The notes under the pieces were generated by a model, which was given only the letters and a program-made list of their open reading frames with translations, was not told where the DNA came from and did not search any database. From NCBI GenBank assembly GCA_018061025.1, contig JAGOUY010000011.1, positions 1 to 64,000 of the forward strand: a DNA stretch of 64,000 bases, given 5' to 3'. Made by a program: the position numbers and the translations under genes. Positions 34,094 through 42,242 of the stretch are shown one piece after another. The stretch's first letter is position 1. Each line of letters begins with the position of its first letter. This stretch comes from Patescibacteria group bacterium (lineage in GTDB: Bacteria; Patescibacteriota; Patescibacteriia; 2-12-FULL-60-25).

Positions 34094-34729
34094 TCAGGGC
34101 GTGGTTTTTGGTTGATACGGACACAGATCTCTCACGGGGCAGCGCCAACATTGTGGAGTGAGGGGTTTGCAGATGTCGCGACCAAATTGGACGAAGATAC
34201 GGTTTACGGGTCCCCAGAGATCTTGAGGTATAACCTGCATCAATTCTTGTTCGACGATGACAGGATCTTTTCCCTGGGCCCAGCCGAGGCGGTGGGCGAT
34301 GCGAAACACATGCGTGTCGACGGCCATGGCAGGAATCTTGAAACTATACCAAAGGACGCAACTCGCGGTTTTGCGACCGACGCCGGGGAGTGTGATGAGT
34401 TCTTCGATCGTCTTCGGAACTTGTCCGTCGTATACTTCCAATAAACGAATTGCGAGAGCTTTGATGGCACGCGCTTTATTATGGTAGAGACCGATAGAAG
34501 AAATGCAGCTCTCAATATCTTTCACATCCGCTTCCGCAAAATCTTGTAAGCGAGGAAAGCGTTTACGTAAACCGGGATAGACTTTTAGGACTTGCTCATC
34601 GGTTGTGCGTGCCGAGAGCAACGTGGCGATGAGTGTATCTTCAGGATTTCCAAGGTCGACCATGCCTTTGGCGGTATAGAGAGGTTCTAATATTTTAATA
34701 ATACGCGAGGTGGTTTTTTTGGAGACCAT
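34094..34729 (-). CDS. nth: endonuclease III
   Basis: The 211-residue glycosylase/AP-lyase has the helix-hairpin-helix LITLPGVGRKTASCVLWY with the catalytic Lys, the catalytic Asp in AVDTHVFRIAHRLGWA and the 4Fe-4S loop CKPLTPQCWRCPVRDLC (C-x6-C-x2-C-x5-C). It removes oxidised pyrimidines in base-excision repair. Length and motifs are complete. The start at 34729 has TAACAT four bases upstream. Confidence 0.95.
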   Translation of the reverse strand: MVSKKTTSRIIKILEPLYTAKGMVDLGNPEDTLIATLLSARTTDEQVLKVYPGLRKRFPRLQDFAEADVKDIESCISSIGLYHNKARAIKALAIRLLEVYDGQVPKTIEELITLPGVGRKTASCVLWYSFKIPAMAVDTHVFRIAHRLGWAQGKDPVIVEQELMQVIPQDLWGPVNRIFVQFGRDICKPLTPQCWRCPVRDLCPYQPKTTP

Positions 34730-34750
34730 AAAAATGTTAGCCCCTCTCCT

Positions 34751-34878
34751 CCGTCATCCTTGACGTAGCGAAGCGAAGATCGAGGATCCATCCGATTCGG
34801 AGGGGGATGGATCCTCGTGTCTCCGGTACGTCGTTCGCGAGCGACGTACCTCCGTCGGACTTCGCACAAGGATGACGG
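34751..34878. repeat. nested palindrome element with three stems
   Basis: The outer stem CCGTCATCCTTG/CAAGGATGACGG (34751-34762/34867-34878) encloses GAGGATCCATCC/GGATGGATCCTC (34782-34793/34805-34816) and GGTACGTCG/CGACGTACC (34825-34833/34842-34850), whose loop is TTCGCGAG. The loop recurs, reverse-complemented, in the hairpin at 61117-61142. It fills the spacer between nth and gpmI. Confidence 0.8.
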
Positions 34879-34897
34879 GATAAGAGTATTTGTTTCT

Positions 34898-36472
34898 CTA
34901 CACTAACGCTTGCCCTGTCATATCAGAGCCGGGAGGGATGCCCAGAAGCTTGCATACCGTTGGCGCAACGTCCGCCAACATGCCAATGGGTGGGGTGAAG
35001 GATAAATCTCCACCTACGATGTCTCCGCCAGGAGCTTTCATGCCTTCGAGATCTTTCGCGACAATGAGACACGGGACAGGATTGGTTGAGTGTTCCTTGT
35101 CCATTTCACCGGTGACAAGATTTTTTACTTCTTCGGCGTTGCCATGATCGGCGGTCAATAAAACAGCGCCACCAACTAATAGGATCGCATCCACAATTTG
35201 GCCGAGGGCTTTATCTACGGCTTCGCAAGCTTTGACCGTAGCAGCTTCGTCCCCCGTGTGCCCAACCATATCGGGATTGGCAAAGTTTACGATAATCAGA
35301 TCATAGGAGGCGGCCGAAATTTCTTTGACGATACGGTCTGTGACCTCAAAGATCGACATTTCGGGAGCTTGGTCGTAACTCGACACGCGCGGCGATGGCA
35401 CGATGACACGTTCTTCCCCCGGAAAGGCTTCTTCGCGCATGCCATTCAAGAAAAAGGTGACATGCGCGTATTTTTCGGTTTCGGCGATGTGGAGTTGACG
35501 CAGACCCGCTTCGGACACGACGCGGGCGAGACATTGTTCGATGATGTAGGGAGGGAAGGCGACTTCGACGGGTAAATCTTTTTCATACTCCGTCATGGTC
35601 GTGTAGAACATGCGGGTGAGATAGGTTTGACGTTCGAATTTTGTGAAGGTAGGTAAGCAAAACGCCTTGGTGATTTGGCGCATGCGGTCGGGACGGTAGT
35701 TAAAAAAGATGACGCCGTCACCGGGAGCCATAATACCGACAGGTTTATTTTCTTTCGTAATGACCGTGGGAACAAATTGTTCGTCGTAGACACCCTTGGC
35801 GTAGGAAGCTTCGATAGCATTATGCGCACTGTCTGACAGTTCGCCACGACCAGCGGCCACAGCTTCGTAGGTTTTCTGGACACGATCCCAACGGTTGTCA
35901 CGGTCCATGGCATAGAAACGACCGGAAAGAGAAGCGATCTCTCCTATCCCCTTCTCTTTCATCTTGGCTTCGAGTTCGTCGATAAACATTAAGGCAGAAC
36001 GGTACTGGGTATCACGACCATCAAGAAAGGCGTGCACATAAACCCGGGTGATGCCGGATTTTTTGCACATGTCTAACAATGAGTACAAGTGTTCGGTAGT
36101 GGCGTGGACACCGCCTGGAGAAACGAGACCGAGCAAATGGATAGCACCGTTATTGGAACGAGCGTGTTGGAGGGTTTTTTGAAAAGCCGGGTTGGCAGCG
36201 AACTCGCCGGTTTCGATAGAAAGGTTAATGCGGGGAAGGCTCTGATAAAAAATACGGCCAGCGCCAATGGTGAGATGGCCGACTTCGGAATTTCCCATCT
36301 CTCCCCAGCCTAAGCCGACCGCGGCGGCGGAGGCTTGCAGGGTCATAGCAGGGTAGCTTTCGACAAGCCGGTGGAAAACCGGCATTTTGGCTTGGTTAAC
36401 AGCGTTTCCGTCGGCTGGAGGGGCGACGCCCAAGCCATCCACAATGATCAAAACAACGGGTTTGTAGGCCAT
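34898..36472 (-). CDS. gpmI: 2,3-bisphosphoglycerate-independent phosphoglycerate mutase
   Basis: The 524-residue protein is iPGM: VVLIIVDGLGVAPPADGNAV (metal site), the phosphoserine site GNSEVGHLTIGAG, YVHAFLDGRDT, FYAMDRDNRWDRV, NYRPDRMRQITKAF, NFANPDMVGHTG and TADHGNAEEV. It interconverts 3- and 2-phosphoglycerate in glycolysis. The ATG at 36472 (MAYKPVVLII) is chosen; upstream frames run through the GTATC repeat. TATACT lies six bases upstream, in the leaderless style. Confidence 0.95.
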   Translation of the reverse strand: MAYKPVVLIIVDGLGVAPPADGNAVNQAKMPVFHRLVESYPAMTLQASAAAVGLGWGEMGNSEVGHLTIGAGRIFYQSLPRINLSIETGEFAANPAFQKTLQHARSNNGAIHLLGLVSPGGVHATTEHLYSLLDMCKKSGITRVYVHAFLDGRDTQYRSALMFIDELEAKMKEKGIGEIASLSGRFYAMDRDNRWDRVQKTYEAVAAGRGELSDSAHNAIEASYAKGVYDEQFVPTVITKENKPVGIMAPGDGVIFFNYRPDRMRQITKAFCLPTFTKFERQTYLTRMFYTTMTEYEKDLPVEVAFPPYIIEQCLARVVSEAGLRQLHIAETEKYAHVTFFLNGMREEAFPGEERVIVPSPRVSSYDQAPEMSIFEVTDRIVKEISAASYDLIIVNFANPDMVGHTGDEAATVKACEAVDKALGQIVDAILLVGGAVLLTADHGNAEEVKNLVTGEMDKEHSTNPVPCLIVAKDLEGMKAPGGDIVGGDLSFTPPIGMLADVAPTVCKLLGIPPGSDMTGQALV

Positions 36473-36478
36473 AGGAGG

Positions 36479-36484
36479 AGTATA
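36479..36484 (-). promoter_or_regulatory. -10 box of gpmI, leaderless
   Basis: TATACT on the minus strand, six bases before the ATG at 36472. The surrounding 20 bases match those before the PAP2 gene closely. Confidence 0.5.
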
Positions 36485-36485
36485 C

Positions 36486-36515
36486 AGTATCGGGTATCGA
36501 GTATCGAGTATCGGG
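36486..36515. repeat. GTATCGGGTATC-type dispersed repeat, copy 2
   Basis: AGTATCGGGTATCGAGTATC-GAGTATCGGG lies directly upstream of the gpmI -10 box, so it forms part of the promoter region. Confidence 0.75.
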
Positions 36516-36669
36516 AAGGAAAAATAGAGACCCGACTTACTTAGAGAGTCGAAGTCGAGAGGGACTCGACAAAATCTGGATTTTGTGCCAAGGTATCGCG
36601 TCAATCCATCCAACCAGGTAGGATTGAAGGACAGCAATGGAAGGCCATCCTAAAGGAGGAAAAAGGCCA

Positions 36670-37734
36670 ATGAATACAGTAGCAAGAGAAGAAGAGGCGG
36701 GGCTCTGGCTCCTCCTCGGGGACGGGCACGCGCTTGCCCGTTCCGTTCTGCACGCGATCGCCCTCAGCTGGGCGATTGCGGCGACTCTTGCGTTGCTCTC
36801 GGGCAACGCGTGGGGTCAGAGTCACCGGCGCCATCACCGCGAGCGACAGCCTGTCGCCCAGACGGCACCGATGGTCGCGCAGCCGATGCAGCCGGGCGCG
36901 GAGAACTGCAGCAATCCGACCGCTGCAGACCAGCACAGAAGCGCGGGCGCGACTGCGCTCGAGACCGGGAACAACCCGGAGTGTATCTCGGAGTATTTGG
37001 TGGTGCATGAGTTTCCGGGATGCATCACCCCCGAGAGCCTGTTCAACCTGGGGGTCTGTTTCCAGAACGAACGCCACTACGCACAAGCCCTGGAGCAGTT
37101 CCAGGCGATCCTTGCGGGAAGACCGTCCCGAAGGGTCACGCGCGAGGTGGTCGAGGCCCGGATCACGACCCTCCGCGCCCTCATCAGCGAGACCGCCACT
37201 CCCCAGCGAGTGCGAGTTCCCCTCGTGCTGTGCCGTCCGCCTCAGCTCGCCTGCGACGGCCGGTGCGTCGACATCCAAACCGACGCGCGCAACTGCGGTG
37301 GATGCGGCGGCGCCTGCCCTGCGGGCAACATCTGTTCGGCGGGCAACTGTCGTACTGTGGCGACGACCACCCCCGCCCCTTCCAACAGCATCCGACGGAC
37401 GGTCGCGTCGGCTCTCATGATTGGAGGCGGCTCCGTTGCAATCCTGGGCACTATTCTTCTCGGCCTAGGAATCTCCAACGACCACAGGGTAGAAGAAGAT
37501 GCCGAGCGCCTTCGCGTAAACGGATGCGACGTTCCAGGGAACGGCTCGGATACCTGTCTTCAGCGCCCGGCAGGAAGAGCTACCCCTGAGGAACTGGCCA
37601 GGTGGCAGGTACCAGTAGGCGCTGCCCTCGTCGGGACAGGAGTCGTCACCGCTGGTGTGGGTGTAGCGCTCCGCCTACTCGCACCCTCTGCACCCGTGCG
37701 AGCCACTGCCGACGGACTCGTCTACCAGTTCTGA
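36670..37734 (+). CDS. Cys-rich, tetratricopeptide-like membrane protein (myxobacterial style)
   Basis: The 354-residue protein has an unusually long signal region (ALARSVLHAIALSWAIAATLALLSGNAWGQ). A helical repeat part follows at about 80-180 (ESLFNLGVCFQNERHYAQALEQFQAIL), then a Cys-rich module CDGRCVDIQTDARNCGGCGGACPAGNICSAGNC, and two C-terminal membrane helices (ALMIGGGSVAILGTILLGLGIS; VGAALVGTGVVTAGVGVALRLLA). The NCGGCGxxCPxGxxCxxGxC pattern is typical of deltaproteobacterial surface proteins. AAAGGAGG stands ahead of the ATG. GC-rich codons and the strong Shine-Dalgarno site contrast with the neighbouring host genes. Confidence 0.75.
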   Translation: MNTVAREEEAGLWLLLGDGHALARSVLHAIALSWAIAATLALLSGNAWGQSHRRHHRERQPVAQTAPMVAQPMQPGAENCSNPTAADQHRSAGATALETGNNPECISEYLVVHEFPGCITPESLFNLGVCFQNERHYAQALEQFQAILAGRPSRRVTREVVEARITTLRALISETATPQRVRVPLVLCRPPQLACDGRCVDIQTDARNCGGCGGACPAGNICSAGNCRTVATTTPAPSNSIRRTVASALMIGGGSVAILGTILLGLGISNDHRVEEDAERLRVNGCDVPGNGSDTCLQRPAGRATPEELARWQVPVGAALVGTGVVTAGVGVALRLLAPSAPVRATADGLVYQF

Positions 37735-37751
37735 ACCTTCCCCTCTCCCCT

Positions 37752-37783
37752 GCCGGGCACGTGTTGTGTGACACGTGCCCGGC
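37752..37783 (+). terminator. terminator after the 36670 gene
   Basis: GCCGGGCACGTGT/ACACGTGCCCGGC, a 13-bp stem with a six-base loop, followed 16 bases later by a T-rich run. A very strong hairpin. Confidence 0.7.
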
Positions 37784-37893
37784 TCCCATCCTCTCGTGTC
37801 TTTTTATCCTTGATGAAGAAACATGAGAGGACGTGAAAGTCACGCCTCGAAACGTACAATCACAAAAAGAGAACCAGAAGAAGGAGGCTCGTC

Positions 37894-39318
37894 ATGAGCG
37901 CCAATCAGTACAAGCAGCATTCTGCTGGAAACGTCGTCGGTGGCTTTACCATTGAGCGCATCATGGGTGATGGAGCCTGCGGCTGCGTCTACAAGGCCAC
38001 CAGCATCGCCACGGGCGAGACGGTTGCCCTCAAGATCCTCCACAGTACGCTCAATCTCGATGAAAACATGCGGCAGCGCTTCCTGAGCGAAGGGCCGCTG
38101 ATCACCAAGATCCGTGAGTCGCAGAGGACCAATGCGTTCCCGTATGTTGTCGCCTTTGGGCATGACGACGTGGAGGACGTTTATTTCCTGGCTCTCGAGT
38201 TCCTGAATGGGTGCGAACTCATGAAGGTAATCGCCTCGCATCGATCGGGCATGCCGGTCGCCAAGGCGCTCGGATACATCATGCCGATTCTGCTCGCTAC
38301 CGCAGCCGCGCATGCGGCGGGAGTCGTGCATCGGGACCTCAAGCCCGAAAACATCTACGTGATCGGTGAAACGGATGGCCGTCCGATCATCAAAGTGCTC
38401 GACCTCGGCATCGCCAAGGACATGGAGCGCCAAAAAGGTGATCGACTGACGGTCACGGGCACGGCCATGGGCACCCCTTATTACATGCCGCCGGAACAGT
38501 GGCGTGGGAGCGGAGACCTGGGTCCGCCCTCCGACGTATTCGCACTGGCGTGCATACTGTATGAGCTGCTGATGGGGATGCCGCCGTTCTACGACACCGC
38601 GCAACACGTCATCATGAGCAAGGTGCTTACGATGGCTCCGGATCGACCCCTGCCCGATACCATCCCGCCTCACATCCGGGAGGCGATCATGAAGGGTCTC
38701 GAGAAGGATCCCGCTAAGCGTTGGCAGGACGCGCACGCGTTTCTGGAAGCGCTCGAGGCGGAGCCGACGATGCTGGGAGAGGGTGCCGAGAGACGCTCTC
38801 CCACCGAATTCGTCGTACAGCCCCCTGCTCACGACGAAGACAAGACCAATGCCCAAGAAGAAACTGCGCAGACTCCAGCCCGAGCTACCACAGACAAGAT
38901 GCGGCGGGGATTCAGACTCCCTCTCCACGCTGCACTGGGTGCCCTGCTCGTGATCCTGGTAGGGGCAGTGGCGGGAGCTATCTTTCTCTTTCTACACAAA
39001 AAGCCGCCTCTGCCGCAACCGACAACGCACGTGGCGAGGCCGCACGTGACCCCCACCCCCGTCACTTCCGTTCCCGTGACCCCGACGCCGCTCCTCGTGC
39101 CGTCGGCACCGCCCCCCGCCGCAAGTGTGTCGGAACCTTCACCCGACGCAACGGTGGAGCGACCGCGACCCCGTCGGCATCGCGACGCCGGAACGAGCCA
39201 ACTCATCCGACGACCGAGGGGCTGCCTGGACCACGGCTACCACCTGGACGATGGCGCGTGCTGCCGAGAGGTTGCTGGCGGGGGCGTTCCCGACTGTAAC
39301 CAGCGCTTCCGATACTGA
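37894..39318 (+). CDS. Ser/Thr protein kinase with membrane anchor
   Basis: The 474-residue Hanks-type kinase has all main motifs: glycine loop GDGACGCVYK, VALKIL (Lys), HRDLKPENIYV (catalytic loop), DLGIAK in place of DFG, GTPYYMPPEQW and SDVFALACILYELLMG. The catalytic domain ends near residue 285. A Pro/Thr-rich linker, one membrane helix (LHAALGALLVILVGAVAGAIFLFL) and an outside Cys-rich tail (RGCLDHGYHLDDGACCREV) follow. Such kinases are rare in CPR but common in Myxobacteria. AAGGAGG lies eight bases before the ATG. It follows the Cys-rich gene, and the two may have come together. Confidence 0.92.
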   Translation: MSANQYKQHSAGNVVGGFTIERIMGDGACGCVYKATSIATGETVALKILHSTLNLDENMRQRFLSEGPLITKIRESQRTNAFPYVVAFGHDDVEDVYFLALEFLNGCELMKVIASHRSGMPVAKALGYIMPILLATAAAHAAGVVHRDLKPENIYVIGETDGRPIIKVLDLGIAKDMERQKGDRLTVTGTAMGTPYYMPPEQWRGSGDLGPPSDVFALACILYELLMGMPPFYDTAQHVIMSKVLTMAPDRPLPDTIPPHIREAIMKGLEKDPAKRWQDAHAFLEALEAEPTMLGEGAERRSPTEFVVQPPAHDEDKTNAQEETAQTPARATTDKMRRGFRLPLHAALGALLVILVGAVAGAIFLFLHKKPPLPQPTTHVARPHVTPTPVTSVPVTPTPLLVPSAPPPAASVSEPSPDATVERPRPRRHRDAGTSQLIRRPRGCLDHGYHLDDGACCREVAGGGVPDCNQRFRY

Positions 39319-39356
39319 CACACGTCCCTTCTTCACTTTGCCCCTTTCCCTCCCTT

Positions 39357-39405
39357 AACCCGTTTACGTTATCGCCTCGTGGCTGACGTAGACGGGTTCT
39401 TATTT
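39357..39405 (+). terminator. terminator after the kinase gene
   Basis: AACCCGTTTACGT (39357-39369) and ACGTAGACGGGTT (39386-39398) form a 13-bp stem with one G-U pair, followed by TTATTTTT. It overlaps the stop of the convergent Nudix gene. Confidence 0.75.
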
Positions 39406-39795
39406 TTCTAAATATCCAAAGTATTTTAACGCTGGCTTAATATTTGGGGCGAGATCGTAATGATCTAGTTCATCGATGGGAATCCATTTCCATTCGCGGA
39501 CATCTGAACCTGGCGTGATTTCGCCGATAGCTTTGGCAAGAAAGTGGATTAAAACGATATCAGTGACTCTATCGGCATTTTGTTTGGTGGTATAAAAAAG
39601 AAATGGGTCGACAGAAAGACGTTCAAGTTCTATATTCATCTCTTCTTTTGCCTCACGACGACAGGTCGCGAATAAATCTACATCTTCTGGCTCCACTTTA
39701 CCTCCACAGGTTTTCCATTCTGAGGAATTGCCGCTTATGTTTAAAAGCACTTTTTTGTCTTCGACGATGATGGGGCCACTTACGAGGATGATCAT
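39400..39795 (-). CDS. Nudix hydrolase
   Basis: The 131-residue protein has the Nudix box in CGGKVEPEDVDLFATCRREAKEEMNIE (G-x5-E-x7-REUxEExGU, with Asn replacing the last Gly and a slightly longer loop). It should hydrolyse a nucleoside diphosphate linked to X; the substrate cannot be told. The rest is the usual alpha/beta fold (LVSGPIIVEDKKVLLNISG; REWKWIPIDELDHYD). Confidence 0.85.
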   Translation of the reverse strand: MIILVSGPIIVEDKKVLLNISGNSSEWKTCGGKVEPEDVDLFATCRREAKEEMNIELERLSVDPFLFYTTKQNADRVTDIVLIHFLAKAIGEITPGSDVREWKWIPIDELDHYDLAPNIKPALKYFGYLEK

Positions 39796-39809
39796 ATAGA
39801 ACCTATCTA

Positions 39810-39841
39810 GGCTGGGTTCCCGTCTTCACGGGAATGACAGA
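39810..39841. repeat. REP-like hairpin, single copy
   Basis: GGCTGGGTTCCCGTCTTCAC-GGGAATGACAGA differs in two positions from the copy at 25939-25970. It is in the spacer between rsmE and the Nudix gene. Confidence 0.8.
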
Positions 39842-39855
39842 AAATTACTAGATTA

Positions 39856-40566
39856 CTAAGAAGTACAAAACAGGTAACTTGCGACAATCGCAGCTGTTTC
39901 GCCACGGAGGGTGCGCGAGCCAAGGCCAACGATCTTGAGGCCTTGGTGTTCTGCGAGGGTGCGTTCTTCTGGGGTCCAGCCGCCTTCGGGACCGACAAAA
40001 AGGGAAGGGCGAGTATCGGGTATCGAGTATCCAGTATCGGGTATCAAAAGCGGAGGGGCGTTGAGGTCGAAGAAAAACGCAGAGGCAGCATCTGGGAGAG
40101 CCTTCACCGCTTCTTCAAAAGGCATAAGGGGGTGCACGATGGGAACGCGGCCGCGGCCGGATTGTTCGGCGGCTTCGCGGGCAATGAGCTGCAAACGCTC
40201 AATATTTGCTTCTTGTTTAATGGTACGCGCGCTGCGTAAGGGAACGATTTCGGACACGCCTATCTCGGTCGCTTTTTGTATTACCAACTCTAGGTTGTCG
40301 CGTTTGAGAGCGGCGATGTAGAGCGTCACATGGCGTGTTGGCTCAGCCGTATTCGTACGACGTTCTTTTACCTGTATCTCAATGGTTTTTTTATCTATAG
40401 ACGCGATCATTCCTTCGGCATCTGTACCCTGTCCATCACAGAGGATCACAGACTCCCCTATTTGCAAACGCAAGACTCGTCCGATTTGGTGGACGAGTGA
40501 GGGGTCGGTGATGAAAATATTATCTTTTTGTAAGGAAAAATTGCCGATGAAGCGGTGGGTTTTCAT
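39856..40566 (-). CDS. rsmE: 16S rRNA (uracil1498-N3)-methyltransferase
   Basis: The 236-residue SPOUT enzyme has the N-terminal PUA-like part (HQIGRVLRLQIGESVILCDGQG), IQKATEIGVSEIVPL, AREAAEQSGRGRVPIV and the C-terminal knot (LFVGPEGGWTPEERTLAEHQG; LGSRTLRGETAAIVASYLF). It methylates U1498 in the small-subunit rRNA. Residues 174-187 (LIPDTGYSIPDTRP) are encoded by the dispersed GTATC repeat at 40011-40046, inserted in frame just before the SAM-binding GPEGG loop. It is therefore a live gene that has taken up a repeat, unless the protein is inactive. Confidence 0.93.
   Translation of the reverse strand: MKTHRFIGNFSLQKDNIFITDPSLVHQIGRVLRLQIGESVILCDGQGTDAEGMIASIDKKTIEIQVKERRTNTAEPTRHVTLYIAALKRDNLELVIQKATEIGVSEIVPLRSARTIKQEANIERLQLIAREAAEQSGRGRVPIVHPLMPFEEAVKALPDAASAFFFDLNAPPLLIPDTGYSIPDTRPSLFVGPEGGWTPEERTLAEHQGLKIVGLGSRTLRGETAAIVASYLFCTS
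40011..40046. repeat. GTATCGGGTATC-type dispersed repeat, copy 3 (inside rsmE)
   Basis: GAGTATCGGGTATCGAGTAT, then CCAGTATCGGGTATCA. It lies in the rsmE reading frame, where it encodes the antisense reading IPDTGYSIPDTR. Confidence 0.8.
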
Positions 40567-40592
40567 AAGGATGCGCTGCGCGCGGCAAGGAA

Positions 40593-40774
40593 TGTAGGCG
40601 ATGGGCTCGCATACTCACAACTTTTTTCTTCCTACAGAACTCGCATTCCGCCAAAGCTATTTGTGGCGGACCGGAGCCGATGCCTGCAGCCGCAAATCGA
40701 GAGCAACGGCATCAGCTCCTTGCTCAGACAGCTGTAGGAAGAAAAAAGTTGTGAGTATGCGAGCCCTAGATGAG
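40593..40774. repeat. variable-stem palindromic element, copy 3
   Basis: TGTAGGCGATG (40593-40603) and CTAGATGAG (40766-40774) enclose a perfect 35-bp stem (40603-40637 with 40732-40766; arm begins GGGCTCGCATACTCAC). The 94-base core (40638-40731) is nearly the same as in copy 4. It folds into TCCGCC/GGCGGA and a stem GGAGC.GATGCC/GGCATC.GCTCC (40673-40684/40708-40719). It lies between rsmE and the 40830 gene. Confidence 0.9.
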
Positions 40775-40796
40775 GAAAAGGCGGGAAATTCTGTTC

Positions 40797-40829
40797 CTAA
40801 CAGCTAATTCCTACAGCCTAACGCCTATT
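40797..40829. repeat. CTAATTCCTAACGCC-type dispersed repeat, copy 2
   Basis: CTAATTCCTACAGCCTAACG-CCTATTTTA between copy 3 of the palindrome and the 40830 gene. Confidence 0.65.
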
Positions 40830-41165
40830 TTATTCTAGCTCTTTCAACTTGCTCTCAATGGTTTTCCATTTTTTGAGGAGCATGGAGCGGACCTCGGGGA
40901 CTTCTTTTTTGGCGATTTCCTGCGTCTTTTCGTAGTAGGCCAGGACATCATCCACGACTTCGGTGTATTTTTCTTTGGAGAGGGCTTCGACGTCTTGGAC
41001 CTTCTTCATGATCTTGGCTTGCAACTGCAGGGCCTTCTTTTCTGCGTCTTTGGTGAGCTCTTTGCCTTTGCGTGAGTTCAAGAAAAATCCGGCCGCCAAG
41101 CCCATGACCGAGCCGACCATCATACCAACGCCTAAATGTGAGGATTTCTTTTGTGGTTTTGCCAT
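40830..41165 (-). CDS. YtxH-like membrane protein
   Basis: The 111-residue protein has a short N-terminal membrane segment with small residues (VGMMVGSVMGLAAGFFLNSRKGKELTKDA) and a coiled C-terminal part. The RKGKELT motif after the glycine-rich helix is typical of YtxH-like (general stress-type) proteins in small-genome bacteria. No catalytic residues are visible. The ATG at 41165 is chosen. Confidence 0.75.
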   Translation of the reverse strand: MAKPQKKSSHLGVGMMVGSVMGLAAGFFLNSRKGKELTKDAEKKALQLQAKIMKKVQDVEALSKEKYTEVVDDVLAYYEKTQEIAKKEVPEVRSMLLKKWKTIESKLKELE

Positions 41166-41255
41166 ATTGTGTAGGAAATAAGAATCGTACTTAGATGATA
41201 GAGACTGCGCGTGAAAACGACAAGAAAACGCGCGGATGATATGATGGAGACTATT

Positions 41256-42242
41256 ATGAAACGTTCTTTGTTTGATGTGGTTTCGATCGGTGACTGTATG
41301 CTGGATGTCTTTGTGACGATCCACGAAGCAAGCGTATCTTGCGTCTTAAAAAAAGAGGCGTGCCAACTCTGCTTACCCTACGGGGAAAAGGTTCCGGCGG
41401 AGAAGATTACGAAAATCCCAGGGGCTGGCAACTCATCAAACGCTGCGGTGGGGTTTTCCCGCTTAGGCTTAGCGACGGCGATGGTGAGCACGATCGGGAA
41501 TGATGAAACGGGGCAGATGATTTTGACGCATTGGCGACAAGAGGGAGTTGCGACCCATCTAGTAACGCGAGACAAGAAACTGGAAACGAATTACTCGACG
41601 ATCCTTTCTTTTCAAGGGGAACGCACGATTCTCGTCTATCACCAACCCTATAAATTCCACCTACCTGAACTTCCAAAGACCGGCTGGATCTACTACAGCT
41701 CCCTTGGCAAAGGCCATGAAGGACTTGAGAAACAACTTCTTGCTTATCTTAAAGAGCATCCTGACACGAAGCTTACGTTCAATCCCGGCACGCACCAGTT
41801 ACGACGTGGTTTGAAAGCAATCAAACCCGTGATTGCTCGTTCAGAGGTCTTCATTGTTAATAAAGAAGAAGCGGAATTACTTCTCGACTGTGAACCAAGC
41901 CCTGTCCCAGAGCTCCTCGAGCAGCTTCATCTCTATAAAGCAGCTCTTACGGTGATTACGGACGGCGTGAATGGCTCGTACGCCACAGATGGAGATGAAC
42001 AATGGCATTGCCCCATGTTCCCTGGCAAGGAAGTGGAGCGGACCGGAGCGGGAGATAGTTTTGCTACGGCATTTTCCTACGCACGTTTCCAAGGAAAAAC
42101 CTTGCCCGAGGCGTTACGCTACGGAAGTGCGCAGGCGTGGAGCGTGGTGCAATATATCGGACCACAGGCCGGACTTTTGTCAGAAGGAAAAATCAATAAG
42201 GTACTTAAGCAATTTATAAAAATACAAGCAAAACGAATTTAA
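41256..42242 (+). CDS. PfkB-family carbohydrate kinase
   Basis: The 328-residue kinase has IGDCMLDVFVTI, NSSNAAVGFSRLGLATAMVSTIG (PfkB signature 1), LVNKEEAELLL-type FIVNKEEAELLLD, and the catalytic GAGDSFATAFSYARFQ (signature 2, with the Asp base). The substrate may be a sugar or sugar phosphate. It lies 40 bases before fba, and such kinases often feed glycolysis in CPR genomes. The ATG at 41256 has GGAGA upstream; a GTG at 41211 is the alternative. Confidence 0.88.
   Translation: MKRSLFDVVSIGDCMLDVFVTIHEASVSCVLKKEACQLCLPYGEKVPAEKITKIPGAGNSSNAAVGFSRLGLATAMVSTIGNDETGQMILTHWRQEGVATHLVTRDKKLETNYSTILSFQGERTILVYHQPYKFHLPELPKTGWIYYSSLGKGHEGLEKQLLAYLKEHPDTKLTFNPGTHQLRRGLKAIKPVIARSEVFIVNKEEAELLLDCEPSPVPELLEQLHLYKAALTVITDGVNGSYATDGDEQWHCPMFPGKEVERTGAGDSFATAFSYARFQGKTLPEALRYGSAQAWSVVQYIGPQAGLLSEGKINKVLKQFIKIQAKRI

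Noticed and set aside
34751..34878. Membership in the four-copy palindrome family
   Set aside because: It has neither the TATAGGCGATG nor the CTAGATGAG box, and its outer stem is only 12 bp.
36601..37420. Long frames in other phases over the Cys-rich gene
   Set aside because: They are shadows from high GC; the frame at 36670 has the ribosome-binding site, signal peptide and Cys pattern.
37840..38928. A 362-residue frame on the minus strand
   Set aside because: It is a GC-rich shadow of the kinase gene, which shows all Hanks motifs on the plus strand.
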